64,000 nucleotides of DNA from NCBI RefSeq assembly GCF_014656075.1, contig NZ_BNBS01000006.1, forward strand, positions 62,001 through 126,000. The letters run 5' to 3'. Positions within the stretch are counted from its first letter, which is position 1; each line of letters opens with the position of its first letter. The DNA is from Streptomyces hydrogenans (lineage in GTDB: Bacteria > Actinomycetota > Actinomycetes > Streptomycetales > Streptomycetaceae). The position numbers and the translations under genes were made by a program. Positions 1-8,976 of the stretch are shown here, in pieces. Under the pieces are notes generated by a model that was not told the origin of the DNA, did no database searches, and saw nothing but the letters and a program-made list of their open reading frames with translations.

Positions 1-73
1 CCTGATCAAGGGTGCGGTTCCTGGTCCGAACGGCGGCCTCGTCCTGGTCCGCACCGCGGCCAAGGGGGCCTGA
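1..73 (+). CDS. rplC: Ribosomal protein L3, C-terminal end (partial)
   Basis: Only the last 23 codons are present, read from base 2 and ending at TGA 71-73. The visible tail ([20 protein letters not shown]) matches the conserved C-terminus of bacterial L3, which binds 23S rRNA near the peptidyl transferase centre. It lies four bases before rplD, as expected in the S10 operon. The identification rests on this tail and on position; the rest of the gene is outside the window. Confidence 0.9.
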   Translation, partial: LIKGAVPGPNGGLVLVRTAAKGA

Positions 74-77
74 GGAT

Positions 78-728
78 ATGAGCACCATTGACATTCTGTC
101 GCCCTCCGGCGACAAGACCGGGACCGTCGAGCTCCCGGCCGAGATCTTCGACGCCAAGGTCAGCGTCCCGCTGATCCACCAGGTCGTCGTCGCGCAGCTG
201 GCCGCGGCCCGTCAGGGCACGCACAAGGTCAAGACGCGTGGCGAGGTCCGCGGTGGTGGCAAGAAGCCGTACCGCCAGAAGGGCACCGGCCGCGCCCGTC
301 AGGGTTCGACCCGCGCCCCGCAGTTCGCCGGTGGTGGCGTCGTGCACGGTCCCGTGCCGCGTGACTACTCGCAGCGGACCCCGAAGAAGATGAAGGCCGC
401 CGCCCTCCGCGGTGCCCTCTCCGACCGGGCGAACCACTCCCGCATCCACGTCGTCACCGGCGTGGTCGAGGGTGGCATCTCCACCAAGGCCGCCAAGACG
501 CTGTTCGGCAAGATCTCGGAGCGCAAGAACCTGCTCCTGGTCGTCGAGCGCTCGGACGAGGCCGCGTGGCTGTCCGCCCGCAACCTGCCCCAGGTGCACA
601 TCCTGGAGCCGGGCCAGCTGAACACGTACGACGTGATGCGATCCGACGACGTGGTCTTCACCCAGGCCGCCCTCGAGTCCTTCGTGTCTGGCCCCAAGGC
701 CGACGACAACGAGGGGAACGAAGCCTGA
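78..728 (+). CDS. rplD: Ribosomal protein L4
   Basis: This 216-residue protein is L4, a 23S rRNA-binding protein whose extended loop lines the exit tunnel. The loop is visible as a Gly/Lys/Arg-rich stretch ([19 protein letters not shown]) at about residues 65-84. The ATG at 78 was chosen because the protein then begins MSTIDILSP and a weak GAGG-like site precedes it; an in-frame start at 12 would overlap rplC. The stop codon overlaps the rplW start by one base, indicating translational coupling. The Streptomyces length is normal. Confidence 0.97.
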   Translation: MSTIDILSPSGDKTGTVELPAEIFDAKVSVPLIHQVVVAQLAAARQGTHKVKTRGEVRGGGKKPYRQKGTGRARQGSTRAPQFAGGGVVHGPVPRDYSQRTPKKMKAAALRGALSDRANHSRIHVVTGVVEGGISTKAAKTLFGKISERKNLLLVVERSDEAAWLSARNLPQVHILEPGQLNTYDVMRSDDVVFTQAALESFVSGPKADDNEGNEA

Positions 729-1045
729 TGGCCGAGATCACCAGCAAGACCTTCACGGACCCGCGCGACGTCCTCGTCAAGCCGGTTGTCTCCGAGAAGA
801 GCTACGCCCTGCTCGACGAGAACAAGTACACGTTCATCGTCGCGCCCGGCTCCAACAAGACCCAGATCAAGCAGGCCGTCGAAGCGGTCTTCTCGGTCAA
901 GGTCACCGGGGTCAACACGATCAACCGCCAGGGCAAGCGCAAGCGCACCCGCACCGGTTTCGGCAAGCGCGCCAACACCAAGCGCGCCATCGTGACCCTT
1001 GCTGAGGGCAACCGAATCGACATCTTCGGCGGCCCGACCGCCTGA
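728..1045 (+). CDS. rplW: Ribosomal protein L23
   Basis: The product of 105 residues is L23, which sits at the tunnel exit and docks signal recognition particle and trigger factor. Family features are the N-terminal [13 protein letters not shown] segment and the basic loop rich in K/R ([16 protein letters not shown]) near residues 60-80. The ATG overlaps the rplD stop (TGATG), so the two are probably translationally coupled. It belongs to the S10 operon between rplD and rplB. Confidence 0.97.
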   Translation: MAEITSKTFTDPRDVLVKPVVSEKSYALLDENKYTFIVAPGSNKTQIKQAVEAVFSVKVTGVNTINRQGKRKRTRTGFGKRANTKRAIVTLAEGNRIDIFGGPTA

Positions 1046-1056
1046 CGGCGGTCGAG

Positions 1057-1074
1057 TCGTCCGATATCGGACGA
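1057..1074 (+). repeat. Perfect 18-bp palindrome between rplW and rplB
   Basis: The arms TCGTCCGAT and ATCGGACGA are exact reverse complements with no spacer. The element ends ten bases before the rplB start and overlaps the expected ribosome-binding region. As RNA it would form a small hairpin that could tune rplB translation; as DNA it could be a protein site. No function is known to me. Confidence 0.6.
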
Positions 1075-1084
1075 GGACTGAGAA

Positions 1085-1921
1085 ATGGGTATCCGCAAGT
1101 ACAAGCCGACTACGCCGGGCCGTCGTGGCTCCTCCGTAGCCGACTTCGTCGAGATCACGCGGTCCACGCCGGAGAAGTCGCTGGTCCGCCCCCTGCACAG
1201 CAAGGGCGGCCGTAACAACACCGGCCGGATCACCGTTCGCCACCAGGGTGGTGGACACAAGCGCGCCTACCGCGTGATCGACTTCCGTCGTCACGACAAG
1301 GACGGCGTGCCGGCCAAGGTCGCTCACATCGAGTACGACCCGAACCGCACCGCGCGCATCGCGCTGCTCCACTACATGGACGGCGAGAAGCGCTACATCA
1401 TCGCTCCCAAGGGTCTGACGCAGGGTGACCGCGTCGAGAACGGCCCGGGCGCGGACATCAAGCCCGGCAACAACCTGGCGCTCCGCAACATCCCGGTCGG
1501 TACCACGATCCACGCGATCGAGCTCCGTCCCGGTGGCGGCGCCAAGTTCGCCCGCTCCGCGGGTGCCTCCGTGCAGCTGCTGGCGAAGGAGGGCACGATG
1601 GCCCACCTTCGTATGCCGTCCGGTGAGATCCGTCTGGTCGACGCCCGCTGCCGCGCCACCATCGGCGAGGTCGGCAACGCCGAGCAGTCGAACATCAACT
1701 GGGGCAAGGCCGGCCGCAAGCGCTGGCTGGGCGTCCGTCCGACCGTTCGCGGTGTGGCGATGAACCCGGTTGACCACCCGCACGGTGGTGGTGAGGGCAA
1801 GACCTCCGGTGGTCGCCACCCGGTCTCCCCGTGGGGTCAGAAGGAGGGTCGTACTCGCTCGCCGAAGAAGGCTTCGAGCAAGTACATCGTCCGCCGCCGC
1901 AAGACGAACAAGAAGCGCTAG
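1085..1921 (+). CDS. rplB: Ribosomal protein L2
   Basis: The 278-residue product is L2, a core 23S rRNA-binding protein needed for subunit joining and peptidyl transfer. It begins [17 protein letters not shown] and carries the conserved C-terminal [17 protein letters not shown] motif near residues 220-236, including the histidine implicated in peptidyl transferase function. A weak GAGGACTGAGAA ribosome-binding region precedes the ATG. The length is typical of bacteria. It is separated from rpsS by 12 bases. Confidence 0.98.
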   Translation: MGIRKYKPTTPGRRGSSVADFVEITRSTPEKSLVRPLHSKGGRNNTGRITVRHQGGGHKRAYRVIDFRRHDKDGVPAKVAHIEYDPNRTARIALLHYMDGEKRYIIAPKGLTQGDRVENGPGADIKPGNNLALRNIPVGTTIHAIELRPGGGAKFARSAGASVQLLAKEGTMAHLRMPSGEIRLVDARCRATIGEVGNAEQSNINWGKAGRKRWLGVRPTVRGVAMNPVDHPHGGGEGKTSGGRHPVSPWGQKEGRTRSPKKASSKYIVRRRKTNKKR

Positions 1922-1933
1922 GAGCGGGTTTAG

Positions 1934-2215
1934 ATGCCGCGCAGTCTCAAGAAGGGACCCTTCGTCGACGGCCACCTCATCAAGAAGGTGGACGCTCAGA
2001 ACGAGGCCGGTACCAAGAACGTCATCAAGACCTGGTCCCGTCGCTCCATGATCATCCCGGCGATGCTCGGGCACACGATCGCGGTGCACAACGGCAAGAC
2101 CCACGTCCCGGTGTTCGTCACCGAGTCGATGGTCGGTCACAAGCTCGGCGAGTTCTCGCCGACGCGTACCTTCCGGGGCCACGTCAAGGACGACCGGAAG
2201 TCGAAGCGCCGCTAG
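1934..2215 (+). CDS. rpsS: Ribosomal protein S19
   Basis: The 93-residue product is S19, a 16S head protein that contacts S13 and the A-site tRNA region. It starts [15 protein letters not shown] and has the family motif [16 protein letters not shown] near residues 70-85, followed by a basic tail. A GGAG sequence at 1921-1924 lies upstream of the ATG. Gene order rplB-rpsS-rplV is that of every S10 operon. Confidence 0.98.
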   Translation: MPRSLKKGPFVDGHLIKKVDAQNEAGTKNVIKTWSRRSMIIPAMLGHTIAVHNGKTHVPVFVTESMVGHKLGEFSPTRTFRGHVKDDRKSKRR

Positions 2216-2259
2216 TAGCGGATCGCATTCAGACACGTAAGTAACTGAGAGGGACAACC

Positions 2260-2607
2260 ATGGAAGCCAGGGCCCAGGCGCGGTACATCCGCGTCACGCC
2301 CATGAAGGCCCGCCGCGTGGTGGACCTGATCCGTGGCATGGACGCCACGGAGGCTCAGGCTGTTCTGCGATTCGCTCCGCAGGCAGCCTCCGTGCCGGTC
2401 GGCAAGGTGCTCGACAGCGCCATTGCCAACGCCGCGCACAACTACGACCACACGGACGCCTCTTCGCTGGTCATCAGCGAGGCGTACGTCGACGAGGGTC
2501 CGACCCTGAAGCGGTTCCGTCCGCGTGCCCAGGGCCGTGCCTACCGGATCCGCAAGCGGACCAGCCACATCACCGTGGTCGTCAGCAGCAAGGAAGGAAC
2601 CCGGTAA
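2260..2607 (+). CDS. rplV: Ribosomal protein L22
   Basis: The 115-residue product is L22, whose beta-hairpin lines the exit tunnel at the macrolide-sensitive constriction. It shows the family segments [20 protein letters not shown] at the N-terminus and [21 protein letters not shown] near residues 82-102. A GAGAGGGA ribosome-binding site lies 7-14 bases before the ATG. The TAA stop overlaps the rpsC start (TAATG). Confidence 0.98.
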   Translation: MEARAQARYIRVTPMKARRVVDLIRGMDATEAQAVLRFAPQAASVPVGKVLDSAIANAAHNYDHTDASSLVISEAYVDEGPTLKRFRPRAQGRAYRIRKRTSHITVVVSSKEGTR

Positions 2608-3437
2608 TGGGCCAGAAGGTTAACCCGCATGGGTTCCGGCTCGGCATCACCACGGACTTCAAGTCCCGCTGGTACGCCGACAAGCTGTACAAGGACTACG
2701 TCAAGGAAGACGTCGCCATCCGTCGGATGCTGACGTCCGGCATGGAGCGCGCCGGCATCTCGAAGGTTGAGATCGAGCGCACCCGCGACCGCGTCCGCGT
2801 GGACATCCACACCGCTCGTCCGGGCATTGTCATCGGTCGCCGTGGCGCCGAGGCCGACAAGATCCGCGGCCAGCTGGAGAAGCTGACCGGCAAGCAGGTC
2901 CAGCTGAACATCCTCGAGGTCAAGAACCCCGAGGTCGACGCTCAGCTCGTGGCCCAGGCCGTCGCCGAGCAGCTCTCCTCCCGCGTCTCCTTCCGTCGGG
3001 CCATGCGCAAGAGCATGCAGTCCGCCATGAAGGCCGGCGCCAAGGGCATCAAGATCCAGTGTGGTGGCCGTCTCGGCGGCGCCGAGATGTCCCGCTCGGA
3101 GTTCTACCGCGAGGGTCGTGTGCCGCTGCACACGCTGCGCGCGAACGTCGAGTACGGCTTCTTCGAGGCCAAGACGACCTTCGGCCGCATCGGCGTGAAG
3201 GTCTGGATCTACAAGGGCGACGTCAAGAACATCGCCGAGGTCCGCGCCGAGAACGCTGCTGCCCGCGCGGGCAACCGCCCGGCCCGTGGCGGCGCTGACC
3301 GTCCGGCCGGCCGCGGTGGCCGCGGTGGCGAGCGTGGCGGTCGCGGTCGCAAGCCGCAGCAGGCTCCCGCTGCCGAGGCCCCCAAGGCCGAGGCCGCCGC
3401 CGCTCCGGCTGCTGAGAGCACCGGAACGGAGGCCTGA
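2607..3437 (+). CDS. rpsC: Ribosomal protein S3
   Basis: The 276-residue product is S3, which forms the mRNA entry channel with S4 and S5. The type-II KH domain is visible with the [20 protein letters not shown] loop near residues 72-91. The C-terminus from about residue 215 is a low-complexity Arg/Gly-rich then Ala/Pro/Glu-rich tail ([11 protein letters not shown]), longer than in E. coli S3 but common in actinobacteria. The start overlaps the rplV stop. Confidence 0.97.
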   Translation: MGQKVNPHGFRLGITTDFKSRWYADKLYKDYVKEDVAIRRMLTSGMERAGISKVEIERTRDRVRVDIHTARPGIVIGRRGAEADKIRGQLEKLTGKQVQLNILEVKNPEVDAQLVAQAVAEQLSSRVSFRRAMRKSMQSAMKAGAKGIKIQCGGRLGGAEMSRSEFYREGRVPLHTLRANVEYGFFEAKTTFGRIGVKVWIYKGDVKNIAEVRAENAAARAGNRPARGGADRPAGRGGRGGERGGRGRKPQQAPAAEAPKAEAAAAPAAESTGTEA

Positions 3438-3442
3438 CCGAC

Positions 3443-3862
3443 ATGCTGATCCCCCGTAGGGTCAAGCACCGCAAGCAGCACCACCCCAAGCGCTCGGGCA
3501 TGAGCAAGGGTGGCACGCAGGTCGCGTTCGGCGAGTACGGCATTCAGGCCCTCACGCCGGCGTACGTGACCAACCGTCAGATCGAGGCCGCGCGTATCGC
3601 GATGACCCGCCACATCAAGCGTGGCGGCAAGGTCTGGATCAACATCTACCCGGACCGCCCGCTCACGAAGAAGCCTGCCGAGACCCGCATGGGTTCCGGT
3701 AAGGGTTCTCCGGAGTGGTGGATCGCGAACGTCAAGCCCGGTCGGGTGATGTTCGAGCTGTCCTACCCGAACGAGAAGATCGCGCGTGAGGCTCTGACTC
3801 GTGCGGCTCACAAGCTGCCGATGAAGTGCAAGATCGTTAAGCGCGAGGCAGGTGAGCTGTGA
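3443..3862 (+). CDS. rplP: Ribosomal protein L16
   Basis: The 139-residue product is L16, a central-protuberance protein near the A-site tRNA elbow. It begins [14 protein letters not shown] and carries the conserved [19 protein letters not shown] stretch near residues 81-99. It starts six bases after rpsC and its TGA overlaps the rpmC ATG, indicating coupled translation. Confidence 0.98.
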   Translation: MLIPRRVKHRKQHHPKRSGMSKGGTQVAFGEYGIQALTPAYVTNRQIEAARIAMTRHIKRGGKVWINIYPDRPLTKKPAETRMGSGKGSPEWWIANVKPGRVMFELSYPNEKIAREALTRAAHKLPMKCKIVKREAGEL

Positions 3863-4086
3863 TGTCGGCCGGTACCAAGGCGTCCGAGCTGCGCGAGCTG
3901 GGCAACGAGGAGCTTGTCGCCAAGCTCCGCGAGGCCAAGGAAGAGCTGTTCAACCTCCGCTTCCAGGCGGCGACGGGCCAGCTCGAGAACCACGGCCGTC
4001 TCCGGGCGGTCCGTAAGGACATCGCCCGGATCTACACCCTCATGCGAGAGCGTGAGCTCGGCATTGAGACGGTGGAGAACGCCTGA
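3862..4086 (+). CDS. rpmC: Ribosomal protein L29
   Basis: The 74-residue product is L29, a small helical 23S protein at the tunnel exit next to L23. It has the family pattern [20 protein letters not shown] and [15 protein letters not shown]. The ATG at 3862 overlapping the rplP stop was preferred; an in-frame GTG at 3859 would add one residue. Its TGA overlaps the rpsQ ATG. Confidence 0.96.
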   Translation: MSAGTKASELRELGNEELVAKLREAKEELFNLRFQAATGQLENHGRLRAVRKDIARIYTLMRERELGIETVENA

Positions 4087-4367
4087 TGAGCGAGAGCAAC
4101 GTGACTGAGAAGACCGAGCGCAACGCTCGCAAGGTCCGCGAGGGCCTGGTCGTCAGCGACAAGATGGACAAGACCGTCGTCGTCGCCGTCGAGGACCGCG
4201 TCAAGCACGCGCTGTACGGCAAGGTCATCCGCCGTACGAACAAGCTCAAGGCTCACGACGAGCAGAACGCTGCCGGCATCGGCGACCGCGTCCTCCTGAT
4301 GGAGACCCGGAAGCTGTCGTCGACGAAGCACTGGCGCGTCGTCGAGATCCTCGAGAAGGCCAAGTAA
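4086..4367 (+). CDS. rpsQ: Ribosomal protein S17
   Basis: The 93-residue product is S17, an OB-fold protein that binds 16S rRNA early in assembly. It shows [21 protein letters not shown] near residues 17-37 and the C-terminal [14 protein letters not shown]. An acidic N-terminal extension of about 14 residues precedes the OB fold, as in other actinobacteria. It is the last gene before the hairpin that separates the S10 and spc clusters. Confidence 0.97.
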   Translation: MSESNVTEKTERNARKVREGLVVSDKMDKTVVVAVEDRVKHALYGKVIRRTNKLKAHDEQNAAGIGDRVLLMETRKLSSTKHWRVVEILEKAK

Positions 4368-4395
4368 TCCCTCCTAGGGGGACCCCCTAGGAACA

Positions 4396-4449
4396 GTTCC
4401 GCCAGGCTCGGCGGGGGCCGTTGATCGACCAGCGGCCCCCGCCGGGAAC
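4396..4449 (+). terminator. Long GC-rich hairpin between rpsQ and rplN
   Basis: GGCGGGGGCCG (4410-4420) pairs with CGGCCCCCGCC (4433-4443), and flanking GTTCC (4396-4400) pairs with GGAAC (4445-4449). A second, tight inverted repeat TCCTAGGGGG / CCCCCTAGGA lies at 4372-4392. No T-run follows. The structures mark the S10/spc boundary and may terminate or attenuate S10 transcription; an RNA-processing or feedback site is also possible. Confidence 0.5.
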
Positions 4450-4472
4450 CGGCAGACAATCAGGAGATAGAC

Positions 4473-4841
4473 GTGATCCAGCAGGAGTCGCGACTTCGCG
4501 TCGCCGACAACACTGGTGCCAAGGAGATCCTTTGCATCCGTGTTCTCGGTGGTTCGGGTCGCCGCTACGCGGGCATCGGTGACGTCATCGTCGCCACCGT
4601 CAAGGACGCGATCCCCGGTGGCAACGTGAAGAAGGGTGACGTCGTCAAGGCGGTCATCGTTCGCACCGTCAAGGAGCGTCGTCGTCAGGACGGCTCGTAC
4701 ATCCGCTTCGACGAGAACGCCGCCGTCATTCTGAAGAACGACGGCGACCCTCGCGGCACCCGTATCTTCGGCCCGGTGGGCCGTGAGCTGCGCGAGAAGA
4801 AGTTCATGAAGATCATCTCGCTCGCGCCGGAGGTGCTGTAA
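4473..4841 (+). CDS. rplN: Ribosomal protein L14
   Basis: The 122-residue product is L14, which forms intersubunit bridge B8. It starts with GTG at 4473 ([18 protein letters not shown]), preceded by CAGGAG at 4461-4466. Conserved [20 protein letters not shown] and the C-terminal [20 protein letters not shown] are present and the length equals the bacterial norm. It is the first gene of the spc cluster and lies two bases before rplX. Confidence 0.98.
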   Translation: MIQQESRLRVADNTGAKEILCIRVLGGSGRRYAGIGDVIVATVKDAIPGGNVKKGDVVKAVIVRTVKERRRQDGSYIRFDENAAVILKNDGDPRGTRIFGPVGRELREKKFMKIISLAPEVL

Positions 4842-4843
4842 GC

Positions 4844-5155
4844 ATGAAGATCAAGAAGGGCGACCTGGTCCAGGTCATCACCGGCAAGGACAAGGGCAAG
4901 CAGGGCAAGGTCATCGCGGCCTACCCCGCCGACTCCCGCGTCCTGGTCGAGGGTGTCAACCGGGTCAAGAAGCACACGAAGGCCGGCCCGAACCAGGCCG
5001 GCGGCATCGTGACCACCGAGGCGCCGGTCCACGTCTCCAACGTCCAGCTGGTCGTGGAGAAGGACGGCAAGAAGGTCGTCACGCGTGTCGGTTTCCGCTT
5101 CGACGACGAGGGCAACAAGATCCGCGTTGCCAAGCGGACGGGTGAGGACATCTGA
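4844..5155 (+). CDS. rplX: Ribosomal protein L24
   Basis: The 103-residue product is L24, an assembly initiator for the large subunit. The N-terminal KOW motif ([18 protein letters not shown]) is clear, followed by [17 protein letters not shown]. Its TGA overlaps the rplE ATG (TGATG). It stands in the standard spc order rplN-rplX-rplE. Confidence 0.97.
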   Translation: MKIKKGDLVQVITGKDKGKQGKVIAAYPADSRVLVEGVNRVKKHTKAGPNQAGGIVTTEAPVHVSNVQLVVEKDGKKVVTRVGFRFDDEGNKIRVAKRTGEDI

Positions 5156-5709
5156 TGGCTACCACCACTCCGCGTCTCAAGACGAAGTACCGCGAGGAGA
5201 TCGCGGGCAAGCTGCGTGACGAGTTCCAGTACGAGAACGTCATGCAGATCCCCGGCCTCGTGAAGATCGTGGTCAACATGGGTGTCGGCGACGCCGCCCG
5301 TGACTCGAAGCTGATCGAGGGCGCGATCCGCGACCTCACCACGATCACCGGTCAGAAGCCGGCCGTCACCAAGGCCCGCAAGTCCATCGCGCAGTTCAAG
5401 CTGCGTGAGGGTCAGCCGATCGGTGCCCACGTCACGCTCCGTGGCGACCGCATGTGGGAGTTCCTGGACCGCACCCTGTCGCTCGCGCTGCCGCGCATCC
5501 GCGACTTCCGCGGCCTGTCCCCGAAGCAGTTCGACGGCCGTGGCAACTACACCTTCGGTCTCACGGAGCAGGTCATGTTCCACGAGATCGACCAGGACAA
5601 GATCGACCGTACCCGGGGTATGGACATCACCGTGGTCACCACGGCGACCAACGACGACGAGGGCCGTGCGCTTCTCCGTCACCTCGGCTTCCCGTTCAAG
5701 GAGGCGTAA
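5155..5709 (+). CDS. rplE: Ribosomal protein L5
   Basis: The 184-residue product is L5, which binds 5S rRNA in the central protuberance. Family segments are [20 protein letters not shown] (residues 38-57), [20 protein letters not shown] and the C-terminal [20 protein letters not shown]. The start overlaps the rplX stop by one base, and rpsZ follows after five bases. Confidence 0.98.
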   Translation: MATTTPRLKTKYREEIAGKLRDEFQYENVMQIPGLVKIVVNMGVGDAARDSKLIEGAIRDLTTITGQKPAVTKARKSIAQFKLREGQPIGAHVTLRGDRMWEFLDRTLSLALPRIRDFRGLSPKQFDGRGNYTFGLTEQVMFHEIDQDKIDRTRGMDITVVTTATNDDEGRALLRHLGFPFKEA

Positions 5710-5714
5710 GCGAG

Positions 5715-5900
5715 ATGGCGAAGAAGGCTCTCATCGCGAAGGCTGCCCGCAAGCCCAAGTTCGGTGTGCGTGCGTACACGCGCTGCCAGCGCTGCGGCCG
5801 CCCCCACTCCGTGTACCGCAAGTTCGGCCTCTGCCGCGTGTGCCTTCGTGAGATGGCTCACCGTGGCGAGCTGCCGGGCGTGACCAAGAGCTCCTGGTAA
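5715..5900 (+). CDS. rpsZ: Ribosomal protein S14, zinc-binding type
   Basis: The 61-residue product is the short, zinc-ribbon form of S14. Two CxxC pairs (CQRC and CRVC) spaced about a dozen residues apart bind zinc. The sequence [20 protein letters not shown] and the ending [11 protein letters not shown] fit the family. In Streptomyces a second, zinc-free S14 is usually encoded elsewhere under Zur control, so this is the zinc-replete copy. The gene follows rplE closely and is followed by a 223-bp gap. Confidence 0.96.
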   Translation: MAKKALIAKAARKPKFGVRAYTRCQRCGRPHSVYRKFGLCRVCLREMAHRGELPGVTKSSW

Positions 5901-5957
5901 TTCCCCTTCGCCCATTGGGCGTTGGTGAATGACCGGAGTCTCTCGGTAAGCATTGGG

Positions 5958-5990
5958 TTGGCGGACTCCCGCCTCCACATGGCTTAGGCT
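5958..5990 (+). promoter_or_regulatory. Candidate internal spc promoter upstream of rpsH
   Basis: The 223-bp rpsZ-rpsH gap contains TTGGCG (5958-5963) and TAGGCT (5985-5990). The hexamers resemble Streptomyces housekeeping boxes, but the 21-bp spacing is long, so the assignment is weak. A leader of about 120 nt would follow, with AGAGAGG-like sequence before rpsH. The gap size alone suggests some regulatory function. Confidence 0.35.
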
Positions 5991-6123
5991 AGTGGGGTTG
6001 GGCGTCCGCCGCCCTTACGACTTACTACGCCGTAGGTCCACCGCACCGCACCCGCCCCGTCTCGGATCGGGGAGAGGGATGGTGCACCAGGAAACCCCGG
6101 CGAGAGAGGCCGAAGGCCAATTC

Positions 6124-6522
6124 ATGACCATGACTGATCCGATCGCAGACATGCTCACGCGTCTGCGTAACGCGAACTCGGCGTACCACGACACCGTGAC
6201 GATGCCGCACAGCAAGATCAAGTCGCACATCGCGGAAATCCTCCAGCAGGAGGGCTTCATCACCGGCTGGAAGGTCGAGGACGCCGAGGTCGGCAAGAAC
6301 CTCGTCGTCGACCTCAAGTTCGGTCCGAACCGTGAGCGCTCCATCGCGGGCATCAAGCGGATCTCGAAGCCGGGCCTCCGGGTTTACGCGAAGTCCACCA
6401 ACCTGCCGAAGGTCCTCGGCGGCCTGGGCGTGGCGATCATCTCCACGTCCCACGGTCTCCTGACCGGCCAGCAGGCGCAGAAGAAGGGCGTGGGTGGGGA
6501 AGTCCTCGCCTACGTCTGGTAG
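6124..6522 (+). CDS. rpsH: Ribosomal protein S8
   Basis: The 132-residue product is S8, a 16S central-domain protein that in E. coli is also the spc translational repressor. It begins [18 protein letters not shown] and ends with [20 protein letters not shown], both strongly conserved. ATG 6124 was chosen for the standard length; an in-frame ATG at 5953 would add 57 unrelated residues. Confidence 0.97.
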   Translation: MTMTDPIADMLTRLRNANSAYHDTVTMPHSKIKSHIAEILQQEGFITGWKVEDAEVGKNLVVDLKFGPNRERSIAGIKRISKPGLRVYAKSTNLPKVLGGLGVAIISTSHGLLTGQQAQKKGVGGEVLAYVW

Positions 6523-6542
6523 TCGGGAACGGAGGAATAGCA

Positions 6543-7082
6543 ATGTCGCGAATCGGCAAGCTCCCCATCACGGTTCCCGCCGGCGTGGACGTCACCATCG
6601 AGGGCCGCACGGTCACGGTCAAGGGTTCCAAGGGCACCCTGAGCCACACCGTCGCCGCGCCGATCGAGATCGTTAAGGGCGAGGAGGGCGTGCTCAACGT
6701 CACCCGTCCGAACGACGAGCGTCAGAACAAGGCCCTTCACGGCCTGTCCCGCACGCTGGTGGCCAACATGATCACCGGTGTGACCCAGGGATACGTCAAG
6801 GCGCTCGAGATCAGCGGTGTCGGTTACCGCGTGGCCGCGAAGGGCTCCGGTCTGGAGTTCCAGCTCGGCTACAGCCACCCGATCCTGATCGAGGCTCCCG
6901 AGGGCATCTCGTTCAAGGTCGAGTCCCCGACCAAGTTCTCGGTCGAGGGCATCGACAAGCAGAAGGTCGGCGAGGTCGCGGCGAACATCCGCAAGCTGCG
7001 GAAGCCCGACCCGTACAAGGCCAAGGGCGTCAAGTACGCCGGCGAGGTCATCCGCCGCAAGGTCGGAAAGGCTGGTAAGTAA
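6543..7082 (+). CDS. rplF: Ribosomal protein L6
   Basis: The 179-residue product is L6, located near the sarcin-ricin loop and factor-binding site. It shows [20 protein letters not shown] at the start and the C-terminal [20 protein letters not shown] signature. A GGAGGAA ribosome-binding site lies at 6531-6537. rplR begins three bases after its stop. Confidence 0.98.
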   Translation: MSRIGKLPITVPAGVDVTIEGRTVTVKGSKGTLSHTVAAPIEIVKGEEGVLNVTRPNDERQNKALHGLSRTLVANMITGVTQGYVKALEISGVGYRVAAKGSGLEFQLGYSHPILIEAPEGISFKVESPTKFSVEGIDKQKVGEVAANIRKLRKPDPYKAKGVKYAGEVIRRKVGKAGK

Positions 7083-7085
7083 GCC

Positions 7086-7469
7086 ATGGCATACGGTGTC
7101 AAGATCGCCAAGGGCGACGCTTACAAGCGCGCTGCCAAGGCGCGTCGTCACCTGCGCATCCGCAAGGTCGTGTCGGGTACGGCGGAGCGTCCGCGCCTCG
7201 TCGTGACGCGCTCGAACCGCGGTATCACCGCGCAGGTCATCGATGACCTCAAGGGTCACACCCTGGCGTCGGCGTCCCACCTGGACGCCTCCGTCCGCGG
7301 TGGCGAGGGCTCCAAGTCCTCGCAGGCCCAGCAGGTCGGCGCCCTGGTCGCCGAGCGCGCCAAGGCCGCCGGTGTCGAGGCCGTCGTGTTCGACCGTGGT
7401 GGCAACAGGTACGCCGGGCGCATTGCCGCTCTGGCTGACGCCGCCCGCGAAGCCGGGCTGAAGTTCTAA
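7086..7469 (+). CDS. rplR: Ribosomal protein L18
   Basis: The 127-residue product is L18, which with L5 and L25 binds 5S rRNA. Conserved features include [19 protein letters not shown] near residues 20-40 and the C-terminal [20 protein letters not shown]. It lies within the spc order rplF-rplR-rpsE; a 45-bp gap with a GAGAGAGG site precedes rpsE. Confidence 0.97.
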   Translation: MAYGVKIAKGDAYKRAAKARRHLRIRKVVSGTAERPRLVVTRSNRGITAQVIDDLKGHTLASASHLDASVRGGEGSKSSQAQQVGALVAERAKAAGVEAVVFDRGGNRYAGRIAALADAAREAGLKF

Positions 7470-7514
7470 GCCCCGGTTCCGGGACTAACGGACGTAACAG
7501 AGAGAGGTAATCCA

Positions 7515-8120
7515 ATGGCTGGACCCCAGCGCCGCGGCAGCGGTGCCGGTGGCGGCGAGCGGCGGGACCGGAAGGGCCGCGACGGTGGCGCTGCCGCCGC
7601 CGAGAAGACCGCGTACGTTGAGCGCGTAGTCGCGATCAACCGCGTCGCCAAGGTTGTCAAGGGTGGTCGTCGTTTCAGCTTCACCGCGCTGGTCGTGGTG
7701 GGCGACGGTGACGGCACCGTGGGTGTCGGTTACGGCAAGGCCAAGGAGGTGCCGGCCGCCATCGCCAAGGGTGTTGAGGAGGCCAAGAAGCACTTCTTCA
7801 AGGTCCCCCGTATCCAGGGCACCATCCCCCACCCGATCCAGGGTGAGAAGGCCGCGGGCGTCGTCCTGCTCAAGCCGGCTTCCCCCGGTACCGGTGTTAT
7901 CGCCGGTGGCCCGGTGCGCGCCGTCCTGGAGTGCGCCGGCGTCCACGACATCCTGTCGAAGTCCCTGGGCTCCGACAACGCGATCAACATCGTGCACGCG
8001 ACCGTGGAGGCCCTGAAGGGCCTGCAGCGTCCCGAGGAGATCGCGGCTCGCCGTGGTCTGCCGCTCGAGGACGTCGCCCCCGCGGCTCTGCTTCGTGCGC
8101 GTGCGGGAGCGGGTGCGTAA
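7515..8120 (+). CDS. rpsE: Ribosomal protein S5
   Basis: The 201-residue product is S5, part of the mRNA entry site and a fidelity determinant. The dsRBD-like core begins [20 protein letters not shown] (about residues 36-55), followed by [20 protein letters not shown]. The first 30 residues form a Gly/Arg-rich extension ([19 protein letters not shown]) characteristic of high-GC Gram-positives. Its TAA overlaps the rpmD ATG. Confidence 0.97.
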   Translation: MAGPQRRGSGAGGGERRDRKGRDGGAAAAEKTAYVERVVAINRVAKVVKGGRRFSFTALVVVGDGDGTVGVGYGKAKEVPAAIAKGVEEAKKHFFKVPRIQGTIPHPIQGEKAAGVVLLKPASPGTGVIAGGPVRAVLECAGVHDILSKSLGSDNAINIVHATVEALKGLQRPEEIAARRGLPLEDVAPAALLRARAGAGA

Positions 8121-8302
8121 TGGCTCGCCTCAAGATCACGCAGACGAAGTCGTACATCGGCAGCAAGCAGAACCACCGCGACACGCTGCGTTCGCTCGGG
8201 CTCAAGCGCCTGAACGACGTGGTCGTCAAGGAGGACCGCCCCGAGTTCCGCGGAATGGTGCACACCGTCCGCCACCTCGTGACGGTTGAGGAGGTCGACT
8301 GA
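8120..8302 (+). CDS. rpmD: Ribosomal protein L30
   Basis: The 60-residue product is L30. It reads [20 protein letters not shown] at the start and contains the family [18 protein letters not shown] segment and [13 protein letters not shown] end. ATG 8120 overlaps the rpsE stop (TAATG). rplO follows two bases after its TGA. Confidence 0.97.
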   Translation: MARLKITQTKSYIGSKQNHRDTLRSLGLKRLNDVVVKEDRPEFRGMVHTVRHLVTVEEVD

Positions 8303-8304
8303 TC

Positions 8305-8760
8305 ATGGCGGAGAACAACCCGCTCAAGATCCACAACCTCCGTCCCGCCCCGGGCGCCAAGACCGCCAAGACCCGTGTGGGTCGTGGTGAGGCGTCGAAG
8401 GGTAAGACGGCCGGTCGTGGTACCAAGGGCACGAAGGCCCGTTACCAGGTTCCGGAGCGCTTCGAGGGTGGCCAGATGCCCCTCCACATGCGTCTCCCGA
8501 AGCTCAAGGGCTTCAAGAACCCGTTCCGCACCGAGTACCAGGTCGTGAACCTGGACAAGCTGGCCGCGCTCTACCCGCAGGGTGGCGAGGTCACGGTGGC
8601 CGATCTGGTCGCCAAGGGTGCGGTTCGTAAGAACCAGCTCGTCAAGGTGCTCGGCACCGGCGAGGTCTCCGTGGCGCTGCAGGTGACGGTCGACGCCGTC
8701 TCCGGCTCCGCCAAGGAGAAGATCGCCGCCGCCGGCGGCACCGTCACCGAGCTCGTCTGA
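8305..8760 (+). CDS. rplO: Ribosomal protein L15
   Basis: The 151-residue product is L15, a late-assembly 23S protein. The Gly/Lys/Arg-rich N-terminus ([20 protein letters not shown]) and the [20 protein letters not shown] motif near residues 52-71 are diagnostic. It is the last ribosomal gene before secY and is followed by a strong hairpin, so spc transcription probably ends or is attenuated there. Confidence 0.98.
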   Translation: MAENNPLKIHNLRPAPGAKTAKTRVGRGEASKGKTAGRGTKGTKARYQVPERFEGGQMPLHMRLPKLKGFKNPFRTEYQVVNLDKLAALYPQGGEVTVADLVAKGAVRKNQLVKVLGTGEVSVALQVTVDAVSGSAKEKIAAAGGTVTELV

Positions 8761-8785
8761 GACGACTCGATGGCCTGAACATCCG

Positions 8786-8819
8786 ACCGGGGATGCCTCT
8801 CAAAAGGGGCATCCCCGGT
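8786..8819 (+). terminator. Hairpin terminator candidate after rplO
   Basis: A perfect 12-bp stem, ACCGGGGATGCC pairing with GGCATCCCCGGT, encloses a 10-nt loop. Only a weak T-rich stretch follows. It separates the spc ribosomal genes from secY; the 157 bp between the hairpin and secY probably hold a secY promoter (TATAG-like sequence near 8882), which I cannot pin down. Confidence 0.65.
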
Positions 8820-8976
8820 TGGTCGTTCCTAGGGGGGCATGGTCGCCGGTAAGGTGGCGTGCACCGTCCATGCTCATGCGGTATAGACCGCGGGGGCCGG
8901 GACCGATCCAATCAGTCCTTATCGAATCTCAAGACCGTCACCTCTGACGCATAGCGCGGGGGTCGCAGGAGGCACC

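Noticed and set aside
365..2257. Minus-strand open frame of 630 codons in the ribosomal cluster
   Set aside because: It is antisense to rplD-rplW-rplB-rpsS, which are certain.
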